Shown: positions 1 through 11,100 of the stretch, one piece after another | How the letters are laid out: every line of letters starts with the position of its first letter | How positions within the stretch are numbered: position 1 is the first letter of the stretch | NCBI GenBank assembly: GCA_008694505.1 | Contig: VZDJ01000056.1 | Span: 3,661,205-3,725,204, forward strand | Direction: 5' to 3' | Source: Cyanoderma ruficeps | Taxonomy: Eukaryota > Chordata > Aves > Passeriformes > Timaliidae | Length of the DNA stretch: 64,000 nucleotides | Notes under the pieces: model-generated | Told to the model about the DNA's origin: nothing | Database searches by the model: none | The model's input: only the letters and a program-made list of their open reading frames with translations | Translations under genes and position numbers: made by a program

Positions 1-320
1 GCCCCTTTGTGTGCCAGCCCATGTGGGTAGAAGCTCAGCTCTGCAGGGTGGGCTCCCCACCACAGCTCAAGACACTCACAGGGGTTTCTTTGACCTTGCA
101 CCACCTCCTTTGATAACGGCCAGGAAGAACCCATTGCAACCCTCCCCACAACACAGGGCTCCGAGCTCATCTGGTTTGAATTATATTTTTCAATAAGGTT
201 TTGTGAAACACTGTATCAAACTTTGTACTAAAATACAGATATATTACAGCTACTGTATTCCTTTCTCCACTGATTTTCTTGGTTTTTTTTTTTCCAATTC
301 AGCTGGCAACAGCACTCGCA
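1..320. other. AT-rich left flank, probably a distal 3' UTR end
   Basis: No coding exon is recognisable. Around 170-300 the sequence becomes markedly AT-rich within GC-rich surroundings and contains CAATAAG and several TATATT/AAATAC-like words, as expected near the end of a vertebrate 3' UTR. It could be the distal end of the minus-strand LHFPL4 transcript, or the end of a plus-strand gene converging from the left (SETD5 in human synteny). The sequence alone does not decide between them. Confidence 0.3.
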
Positions 321-802
321 AGCTGGCAAGACCCAGTTGCTGCGGGTTCCTGTTGACCTCGTTCTGGGGGCAGCTGTCAGAGGGATGTGGGCACCGCTGG
401 GCTCATGGCTGGCGGGGGGCATTGGCAGGAGTGCTGGCACCCACTCCATCCCGGGTGGCTTTGGCTCCCAGATGATGTTTCGGCACAGCTCCATCCCCCA
501 CCGCCACCCCGCAGGGCCTCAGGGCACCACTTACCTGCTCCGGCCAGCCCCCGGTGCCTGGTGAGGCGCTGGGTCCTGCAGAGCCCTTCACTGCCATCCC
601 CCAGCAGCCTCCACGCTCCGTGGCCCCATCCCAGGACCGTGGTTCCCACTCTTCTCCCTGCTCCCACTCGCCCTGCTCCCTGGCCTTGCCCAGTGCCTGG
701 GTCCGGCCGTGCTCTGGGCCCCCACAAGCCCCTGGGGGCCCTGCTCTGGGCCCTGCAAGGAGCCCCAGCTGCTCGCACTGAGACACGGCCAGTGCTGAGG
801 AC

Positions 803-808
803 TTTATT
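803..808 (-). terminator. LHFPL4: Candidate LHFPL4 polyadenylation signal (AATAAA)
   Basis: The plus strand reads TTTATT, so the minus strand has a canonical AATAAA. It lies about 1.37 kb downstream of the LHFPL4 stop codon in the direction of transcription, a reasonable 3' UTR length. No other AATAAA was noticed on the minus strand between here and the stop. Cleavage would be expected near 780-795. A longer isoform reaching the AT-rich left flank is possible. Confidence 0.45.
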
Positions 809-2175
809 GCATTTCGAGGGCTGTGGTGACCCAAACCCCTGTTGCCAGGGGAAGCCCACACACGCACGCTGGTCTGGCCAGCAGAGCCACAGCCAGGCTA
901 CAGCCACCCGTGCCGGGGTGTCGGCTCTCGGGTGCTGTGTGTGGGCCTCGGAGGCCGTCGGACTCAGTGCTGCCCCGGGCAGCGGCTACCGGCGCCCCGC
1001 ACGGCCATCACCGCGGGCCAGCGAGCTCCAGCCAGGAGGCCGGGTGGGTACAGCAGTGCTCGGGTACACCCGGCCATGCCGTGTGGCAGGGAAAGCCTTG
1101 CTGTCACCAGTGGAGATAAAGCACCGTATGGGGATGGGGAGGGAAGGCGTTTGGCAACAGCCCGCGGCCGGCTCAGGGAGGGGTCTTGGCGGGGGGGGGG
1201 ATCCTCCTGTGCCCGCCCGGGGGTTTTGCATGTTCAGCTGCTCCCACTTACCAGGGCTTACATTCAACGGCGGCGCGAGTCGGGTGTCCCACGGCCGGCA
1301 GCAGCAAGGCCCCTGCGGTCCCCGTGATGAGGGGAGCGAGCAGCAGCCTGCGGCCCCGGCCACGCACCAGGAAACACCATGTCCTGGGCTGGACTCCCGG
1401 GGCGGGGGAGAGAGGGGGCTCGAGTCACTTTACCCTGTTTAGAGAATATGAATTTACATGTAAAAGTAGGGGTTGGGCCCCATCCTGGCCACCGGGTCCC
1501 CTGGCTGTGGAGACAGGATCACGGAGCTGTACAAAATGGGAGTGGGGAGGGGTCCGGGACCCGGAGCAGCCGGCACGGGGCGTCACTGGGTGCGCGTTCG
1601 GGTGGGAGGCAGCAGGTCAGAAGTCCTGGGGATGTAGAAATCTGTTAAAAACTCCAAGACTGTTTTTTCCTTGAAACAAAACCGCAGCTGGATTCTGTTC
1701 TTGAACAAAGCGGATTTGAGGCATCCTCCCCCGGCGGCGGCCCACAGGCAGCGGTGGGTACGGAGCTGGCAGGGTGCGTGGGATGGCGGTGCCGGCGTGG
1801 ACATGGAGGTGGCCGTGGATGCGGCGGGCGGCTGGCGCATCCCTGGCACGGGCTCCGGGGCCCGGAGGGCGGCGCGGGACGTTGTGTGGCCGCTGGCAGC
1901 AAATGAAGGGCAGGACAGGGAGGGAGCGCCCAGGCTGCCGGCCATGGGAAGAGGGTCCTGCTGCGGATGGTCGGCCTTATATCCTCTGCAGGGAAAGCAA
2001 AGCAGGTTGTGGATGGTCTTGGGCAGGTGTTACTGCACCATCGTATTACTTGCATGTGCCAGGCATATGCCTGTCCCCATCCCTGCCACCCCTGTCTCTG
2101 CTGCCTCCCTTCCCCATTGACCCCAAACCTGCACAGCCACGGTCCCCCCATCCCATCCCATCCCATCCCATCCCA
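809..2175 (-). other. LHFPL4: LHFPL4 3' untranslated region (inferred)
   Basis: This stretch lies between the proposed LHFPL4 stop codon and the candidate poly(A) signal. It is GC-rich, has a run of ten G on the plus strand at 1191-1200 and an ATGGG microsatellite at its start. Long open frames occur on both strands, but they are low-complexity GC-rich readings with no recognisable domain. No second gene is seen here. Confidence 0.4.
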
Positions 2176-2176
2176 T
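2147..2176. repeat. (CCCAT)6 microsatellite
   Basis: There are six uninterrupted copies of CCCAT on the plus strand, read as ATGGG on the LHFPL4 strand. The array touches the proposed LHFPL4 stop codon (TGA at 2178-2176), so it would be transcribed as the first bases of the 3' UTR. Pentanucleotide arrays of this kind are commonly polymorphic in length. Confidence 0.9.
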
Positions 2177-5100
2177 CATGTCACACAGACACCCAGCACA
2201 GTCACACCTAGAGACACCACAAAGGGACAGGGGACAGGACAGTGACACTCAAGGCTTACCGCAGTGCCAACAAAATCTGTGGAAACAGAAGAGAGAGAGG
2301 TCAGGCAGGGCAGAGGCTCAGCAGTTCCTTCCCACCCTGCCCAGCCTGGCTTGCCTTGCAGGTGGCAGTTAAGCCCTTGGGACCCTTGCCAGGCTGCCAG
2401 AGGGGCCAAGCCCCCCAGGCTGTCCCCACCCAGGATCCCCCCAGTGGCATGGTGCTCACCTTTGCTCTCTGTCTTGAGCTCCTCGTGCAGCAGGTCGTTC
2501 TGCCGGTTGCCGAGAACAAAGGCCAGGAAGGAAAGGATAAGGGCGTTGAGGATGCCGATGATGGCCAGGATATAAGCCCAGCGCACGGAGCAGTCACCCA
2601 GGGAGTACTTCCCTGTCTTCTCCCCGCACATGTCCCGTATGGTCTCTGCATCCCAGCCATCGGGAAAGATCATGCAGCCCAGCACCAGGCAGAGTGCTGC
2701 AAGAGGGAGAGGAGGGGGAACCATCAGAGACAATGGAGTGGCAGTGCTGGGCGCTGAGCCCACCAGTCAGTACATGAGTGCCGACCATGTCTGGCAGGGA
2801 GCTCACCTTGACCCCATGACAGCCAGGCAACGTGGCAGGTGACAGCCACCTCTGCCTCAGGAGCCCCAGGGACTGTGTTTTTGGCTGTCCCAAACCTGCC
2901 CCATGCACAAATAGGGACTTCAGGCTCTTGGTTTCTACCAGCATCAGCCACAGGATCAGTGGTTGCCCATGGGCTTTCCTCATCACCACAAACTCCCTGC
3001 ATGTGGGCAGGAGCTACCAGTGCATTGCAGGCAGGGATGCTGCCTGTGGAGAGGACTGGCATCCCCAGGAACCCCCACACCTGACCACCCCATAGCCTCC
3101 AAGCACCACTCCCAGAGGGGTCACCTTCCCAGCAGGCACCCACCCAGAACTCTATGCTGAACAACGAGACATCAGGGAACGCAGGGATGGAAATGCCAAG
3201 ACAAAGCCTGTGACTGTCAAGGTAAGGAGGTGACTTTTTCTGACTACAGCAAGTACAAAAGCTCCTCACCCCATATCAGCTGGAAAGGCTAAAAATAGTA
3301 ATGATGTTGGCTGCGGTGCCCTGCAGCTACTTTTGCCCTGAGTTAAGGAAGAACCAAGAGGTTTGTGCCCACACCAGTAAGAAGTTATCTCTCCATCGCT
3401 TACAGCAAACACCCTGCAGGCAGGCAGCTGGCAGTCTGGCATTAGCTTTCTGGGTGCTGGCATGTGTTTTGAACTGCTCTCCATGGGGAAGGGGAATCCC
3501 AGGAGGGAGGGAAATGCCTGCAGGGCATCACACCAAGAGTAAGTACAGTCCTCGCATCACAAAGAGCTGTACCCAGGAAAGGACAGGGACAAGGAGAGAT
3601 ACTGGCACATAATGTCACAAAGCAACTGCTGCCTGGTCTCTGACTCCTCCACCCACATAGCAAACCTCCTTGGTAAAAGTGTCTTTGTGGACAGCGTCAA
3701 GCCATGCATGTTGATTACTGCAATGCACAGCCCTGGTGCCACCCCAGCACCACACGGCTGCACAGAGCCAAGCCGATGTCTCCATCATCACCAGGGGCTC
3801 CCAGCCAAGCACAGCCTGTCTGGGGGAGCTCCCTGCTCACTGGGACTGGGCCAACCCAAAACCATCCCTCTGCAAGGAAACACAACCAGCACCAATGGCA
3901 TGCACTGCATGGTAAATGGTGAGGAGCAGCCTGATCTGTTGTTGACCTGGACACCTTGGAATAGGGTGGCATTAATTCAGCTGAGCGCCTGAATTAAAGG
4001 GGATCAGGTGCAGCAGACCTGTGCCAGGGACTGTTCCTGTGAAAGCAGAGATGTTAAAAGGATTTTAGGATCCTCTGATCTCCCAGTGAAGTGCAGCTGT
4101 GAAATGAGCTAAGGTGCTCTGTGGCAAGCCCCAGCAAGGGTATGGGTTTACCCCCATGGCACAGCTCAGGCTGGCACGACCCAGCCTGGAAATGGGCACA
4201 GTTTTAAGAGATCTGCTGAAATCACTGAGGAGGAGAAAATGACCACAGGTATGCAGTGAGGCTAGGGAAAGCACAGAAAGCAGCAGCTCCAGCTGCCTGG
4301 GTGGGTAACAGAGCTCAGCAACAGCCACTCTGGGCCCAAAGGAGAACAGGGCTGTGCCCACAGTGGTAGGCAAATACGAGTTAAAAAAACAGGCACCGAT
4401 TTTACCTGCACCAGCAAGGGCTTGGGCAGGCTCCCAGCCTTTGTGCACAGCCCTTAGTCAGTCCTTCACAGGAGCAGAACAGCAGCCCCTGGGTCTGTCA
4501 TTGGACTCTGCAGGCATTGGCATATCCTCTGCATTTCTGAGCTATTATTGAGGGTCCAGGTGGGTCCAGCTGCTCAGGTAAAGCACAAGACTGCTGAGAG
4601 CTCACCACTCTGAAAACACCAAAGGTGTGAGGGTCTCCCAGGATATCTGCAGGTCCCAAACATGGCAGGACAGGCAGTGATGCATGGGCCAGTGGATTAA
4701 CATGCTGGAGAGCCACAGCACTCATGGTGGACATGAGAGACAGGGTTTAAGGCAAAAGTAGGGTAGCTCAAAAAGGTATGGGAGACACTTGTGCAGTGGG
4801 TTGTCACAGCACAGCCACGGGGGGACAGGCAGTGGTGGCCACTTCCAGGACACTGCCTGGCCCCAGCCCGTGTCTGCTTGTTCTGATCCCTCTCATCCCC
4901 ACGTGTCTGCTCTGTACTGAACCAGGGCAAAGGGAGTCTGTGAGTCACTGAGCAGCTGCAGGATCTCTGCCCAAGCCCTCACAGCCCATTTGACAGAATT
5001 AAACAACAAATTTACTACTGGGCAGAGGCATACGCCCAAGTCACCACAGGTACCCAAATGCATCTGTCTGAGGGTGACTGGCCTCTTCCCAAAAACCCCT

Positions 5101-8100
5101 CACTACTCCACAGCTCTCTGGGAAGTGGCTGAGGTGGGGCAGTGCTACTGAAGGCAAGTCCCCTCCTGGTGAAGTGCAGCTCAGTGCTCTCCTCTTCCCA
5201 TTTGTCCTACGTGTTTCCAGCAGCAAGCCGAGTCCTCTGCTCTGTCACAAGCAATTCCCTTTTCTGCACGTCCCCAGGCCACCCAATGTCCTGGAAACAC
5301 CTTCCCGTGCCTGCAGCAAGGAGTGACTTTGAAGAGCAGAGTAAGAGCAAGGAGGGGATCCCCACACAGTCCACAGCCCTCAGCACTGCTCTCTCCAACA
5401 GGTCTGAGGGATGCGGGGTCAGGGCTCTGCCTGCCCGTCCCTCTGCCCACAGCACCATTCCACCAGTACCTACCTCCAAATGCCCCAAGACCCCTTGCAG
5501 ACCTGCAGGAAAACCTTGGGTTTTGTTTAAAGCAGGCTATTTCTATGCCTTGCAACCACAAGAAAAGCACACAGGTGATGACTCCTGTGAAGAGCCACTA
5601 TTAAAGAGGAAAAAATAACCTAACTCCTGTCCATTTTGTTTTTGATTCCTGTTCTTCTGAGTGTGTGGTGCCAGTCTTCACTGTCAGTGGCACCAAGAAT
5701 GGCTGGTTGGTCTGTCATAGCCTGCAGCTGCCATCCTTCTCTTAGGCCCTGGGCTCCAACCCCCTCTTCTAGAGTTTTCCCAGCTGTAAAGACAGTTTTG
5801 AGAGCAGGCATTTTAATGATCAGTGGGACAGGGTGTATGTGGAAGGACGATGATCCTGCTGGGGCTCTGGCCCCATAAAGCTTGCTTTTCTTGGCTTGGT
5901 TTTACCCCTGGTTCATGGTTTCTCACTCCTCAGTGCTCCCTCGTCAAGGTCCATTAGAAACAACATGGGCATCTCAAGGGCTTTTGATATCCTCATAAAA
6001 TAAATTAATCAGGGAATAAAAGGGAATTAAAAGGGAATGCAATGTTATGACTCAGGCTGCAACACTGGAGTGAGATTTGAGCAGAAAGAGGAGGCTTTAT
6101 CTGGCAGGGTAACACCTCCTGGTACAAGGGTGTATTTAGCTAATTTGGACTGTCTGAGTAACCCCCATGTTTGTTGAGTAACACTGTTCCACTGTCCTGA
6201 GCAGCTGTGCCTGCAGGATTAAAATCTGATTTTTTAAATTACTTTTTCTATCTAGTTTAGTCTGCAGGTGTGAGCGAAAACTGGCTTTTACTACTTCTTC
6301 CTGCCATGGGTGGAAGGAACTCAGGACATGCCCTGCAGCTGAGACGTGACCTCCCCCAGAGCATCACACCACCACAGAAGACACAAACGGGAAGATGGGG
6401 TAATGAGGGGAAAACCAGCAATCCTTGGGTCCCAAAAGGGCTTTTTAAACCTGGTGTGGGGACAGCACATCCAAAACCCCGGGGAACAGGGGCTGTGCTG
6501 TTGGGGTCTAGAGTGGCCGCTTCTCGCCAGAAAACCTCCTGAGAGCTGAGCACCAAAAGGAAAGGGGACAAACACAGCCCCCCTTTCTCCCCCTAAAAAC
6601 TGAAATCCCTTAAAAATAAATCAACACTAAGGGCAGCGTGCTCAGGACTGTGAGCACCGGCCATTTACACAGACACGAGCTCCCTTACGGCGTTTTGCTC
6701 CACAGGCTGTCTCTGTGCCAAAAAATCAGCAGGATTCAGAATAGAGTTATGAGTTTGTATGAATCAGAACTGACAGTTACTTTATCTGGAACAACACTTA
6801 AGGGATGTAAGCTCCAGGACACGAGCGGCTCCGAGACGCCCGGCTCAGCCCTTCCCCACGAGTACACAGGCACATTAACAGCCGCGACGGGAGGGCTGCG
6901 CTGCCGTGCAAACCCCGCGGCTGCTGCTGCCGAGCACACGGCGCTGCACGGGTGCAAGGGATGGGCTGCAGCCCGGCTCCTGTCCCCTTTGCAAGACCTG
7001 AGTGGTAGGGGAAGAAGAGGGGAATCTTCAGGAAAGCTTTTTTAGGGGTCCAGAAGACAGTAATTCAGCAAATGCTGAGGGGTTTTGCAGTGTTGCTATT
7101 TTTGCTGCAAGGTCAGCAGATAGAAGTGGTTCATATATGGGCAATATTTCTCCCTTTGACAGAGAAAGGGCTTGAGGATAAACTGAAGAGTCACGGGACA
7201 TCTAAGGTTGGAAGGGACCTCTGGAGATCATTTTAGTCCAACCCTCTTGCCAAAGGTCACCTAGAACAGGTGATACAGGAACATGTCCAGATGGGCTTTG
7301 AATGACTCCAGAGACAGAGACTCCACAACCTCCCTGGGCAATCTCATGCTCAGCAGCTGTCCCAGTTACACTCCAAGCCAGTTTGCAGCAATGGTATCTG
7401 CCTCATATTTTTTTCATTAAGAATGTCAATGAATGACTTTTATATCCATGAAAAAAATATTTTTAACCCTCAAAGTCTCTGAAAGGACTTGGGTCTCCAG
7501 CAAGTCACAGTCTTGAAGATGAGCCGGTCCTGATGTGGTTCAGCAGAGCCTCTGCACTGCTGCCAGAACCAGGGAGGATTCTGGGGCTGTGGTGCTCACT
7601 CAGGCCAGATCCTGCTTTCCCTTGGGGCTGAAGCCACACCACCACACAGCTCCACCATGCTCGGCCCGGCGGCTGGCAACAATTCCCTCACTACTCCTCT
7701 CCATGGATATACCAAAACCATGCCATGCCCCCACTCAGGTGGTGGCAAACACAGCTGAGGTGCAGAAGATTAAGCCTTGCTTAGGGATCCATCTGCCTCT
7801 GCTCTCAGGCCTTGGAAGGGCCCATCCAAGACATGAGTGTAGCTCTGAAGGGAGTCTCCCAAAGGAGAAAAGAGCTCAGATGGATATGTACTACCACATT
7901 CTCCATCAGGCAAGGTGGCTGGACATGGCACAATCAATGCCAAAATGCCACAAATAAGGACAAAGCCCAGCCCTAAGGCCAAGAGCATTGCCCCAGGTGG
8001 GAAGGCACCCCATGTTTCATGCATGCCTAAGGGAGGGAGTGTGAAGGCCTCACCACACTGACTGCTGGACCTGCAGCACAGGGAAACACCTTAAAATGTG

Positions 8101-11100
8101 GCCAGCCAATTCCTCCATATAAGCAGGACGGTGTGCTCAGCTGGCTGCCTCTTTTGACCCTCAACAGACCCTAAGTACAAAGCCAAGGGCCTCTGGAAAC
8201 AACCCTGGACCCACTCAGGATAATCATCCTGATGGCAGGCACACGGATGCAGTGTCACACAGACGTGGCTGGGCTGTCTTGCAAAGGCAGCTGGGCACCA
8301 GGACAACTTTGTTCAAAGCTTGGAGTTAACTCACAGGGTGACTGTGTCTTATGCTACAGCAGAGTATTGGGGAATCAGAGGAAATGCTCAGGCACCTGGG
8401 CAGCCTGGTGATGGTGTATTCCTATGCTCTGATTTCCTGCAGATGAATCCCAAGGGGGATCACCCTCACAGCCCATTTCTCTTCAAGTAAGCATCATCCC
8501 ATGGAACTTTCTGAAGGTGCTCCTCCACTAATTTAGAGTACTGGGGTGGCATCAGGTGCTGTCAGTCATACAGTTGTTGACGTGCTCATGTTAAGGGCCC
8601 ATCTCTGGTTTTATAACAGAAGGATTTAGCAAAATCTCCAGTTTTGCGTTACTGGGATTTTGTACAGGGCAGATGGCCACGTTTCTATTTGTGATAAAGC
8701 AGAGTCTTTCCTCTTAATTAGATCCAGTTTCCTCCTAGGGGGGCAGTGGCTTTTGAGCTGGAGCTTTCTGTCAAGCTCTAATTAAACTCTGCCTTGATTG
8801 TTGTCCACTAATTAGACATCAATGATTTAAAGTTGGTTGGGTTTTTGGGGGGGCTTTTTTGAAAGAGATTCTGAATTCCTCATCCTCCTCTCCCACATTC
8901 CTGCACTTGGTTTTCCTCCTCTGAAGAGCCCATCCATGCCCACAATGAGCGTCCTCTACTCTGCAGCAGCCATCCCACAGGGATGGGGTGGGGACACCTC
9001 TGCCCCACCTCTCTGCCCATCACCTGCCTCACCTGGCTTTCACCAGTGAGATCAAGAGACTTTGGGCCTCACAGTTGCATCTGCCGTAGTAGTGCAAGTC
9101 CTCCTTCAGCTAAACCCTCACTGAGGCAGGAGGAATGTCCTTTCCTTCTCTGCTCCTCCAAGCTCTCTGCTCTGTCAGAATCCTCCAACCTCCCAGCCAG
9201 GTGAATCTCTGAAGTTTGCCATCATGATGTGCCAGAGCCTGCACCAGGCTATATCTCTGCCCTACCCTTAAGATCTGGCCTGAGGTATTCTCTCCACAGG
9301 TCCTGGCAGCTCCTTCTGCACAAGGTAGCACATCCACCTGTGGCTGCCTCAGATGAGCCCAGGGAAGCTCAGCCCTGCCTGACTCCTGCCAGACAAGACT
9401 CTCTCTTGCTGGGACACACCACACCACCACCTCTGCATCCAGGCCCTCTCTGACGGGAACATCAGCCTGTCCTGTAGGACAGAAGCTCTCTCATGCTGTC
9501 CCGTCTCAGGGAAGGGTGAAGGGCCAGTCTCTATTAATGTTGCCTTGGACTTTCCCTGGCAGAGAAGCCATGGAGCCATGCTGCTCCAGGAGAGCTCCAA
9601 GACCACCTGGGCTGGCTGGGCCAGAAGAGCCAGCCCATGGCCCCACCGAGCTGAGCACTCAGAGTTCTCACAAGTGCAGTGCAAACAACACGTGTAATTA
9701 CAAGGTGCAAAGTGTGACCAAGGACGAGCCCCAAGGCAAGTTGAAGGGTACCCAGCAGTGACAACATCCAAGTGCTGTCATGGCCACCCAAACCAGAGCC
9801 AGGACAGCAGGCACTGGGGAGAAGAGCCAGGGCTGCCTCCAGCGCAGTGCCCTCTGCCACACAGCTCCCTGTGCAGCAGCGGCAGCTGGGCACTCCAAGC
9901 CACTTGATTAAGCTGCCGACAATCGGTAGGATTTGGGCTCTGAGCTTGCTTTAAACTGATAAATCTTCAGGACAGGGAAAATTAAAGATGAGGGAATTTC
10001 CTGACAAGCCAAGGCAGCTCCAGGTCTGGCTATGGCTGTGATCTGGGTGAGGGGAGGTCAGGATTTCCAGCCCAAGCCAGCTGCAAGGGAAAGAGCTGGG
10101 CTAGCTGAAGGGTCCTCACACAGAAGGGCTGTATCCTTCCACATGAAGGCCTTCTCACAGAGGGGATGAATGGGGTCCTTTCACGAGGAATAAGGGGCAC
10201 CTTATTGGATTCCTTCCATGCATTCCTAAGAGTCTATTCACACTTAGTATGCAGTGGAGAGTAAGTGTTTGTCCACACCTGGTAAAACTGGGCAGAAAAG
10301 GACGTGAAGGGTCTTGCTACCAATGGAAGCTCAACATCATTCCTCAGGTTCTTTCTCCCAAAAGGACAGACCCTATGTGAGGACACCTTGGAAGTCTGTG
10401 CATAAGGGGATACTTGGGATCTTTATCAATGTAGGCATCAGGTCCCCTTCTGGGGAAAGGTTTGGGTTATTGTACAGTGTGACTTTGAGGAGTGAGTCTG
10501 TGAGGGTCTTGGGGTACATGTGCAGTGGGGTTTCATTTGTGGAAGGAGCTAAGGAGGATCTATAGACAGGATCACTTTGGGGGGGTTAATTACTAGGCTT
10601 GAGTGGTCACGTCTGGGGAAACATCAAGGTAAATGTATGGTGTTCCTCTGTGGGAAGCACTGGAGAGAGCTGGGAGAGGCCTGTCCTCACAGCCCTTTCA
10701 TGATGCAGGAGAGAGCGGGCCTGGGTACAATCTGTCTTTAAGGGGGAGCTGAAGGGTGCTTTTACAGGGATCGGAAATCCATGCATGGGCTTCTTCCAGT
10801 GGTGGGGTCCCTTTGGGGGCTGAGTGTTCCCCTAAAGTGAGTAACTCTTGGGGACAACCCCATGTCTCTGGGGTTGACAGGGAGGCCAGTCCCTGATGTG
10901 GGGTGTGCTGGGGTGTCTGAATCCCCAGGGATTCAGAGGGCAGATCCAGTGTGTCCAAGGCCATCTTGCACTTGGTCCTTGCTTCTGTGCAACAGACCCT
11001 GTTGAAGGGTATCCCAATGCTGCCCCTTGACCGGGATGTACTGAGGTTCCCCAAGGTGGATCCCTAGCCCAGGATGTCCTGAGGGGCTCCAGGCTTTCCA

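Noticed and set aside
290..375. Possible extra terminal exon of LHFPL4 on the minus strand
   Set aside because: Acceptor-like CAG sites and a short open frame exist, but the peptide does not resemble the family and the acceptors lack good pyrimidine tracts.
387..1442. 351-codon open frame on the plus strand
   Set aside because: No domain, no sensible composition, lies in GC-rich probable 3' UTR of LHFPL4, and overlapping frames on both strands are also open.
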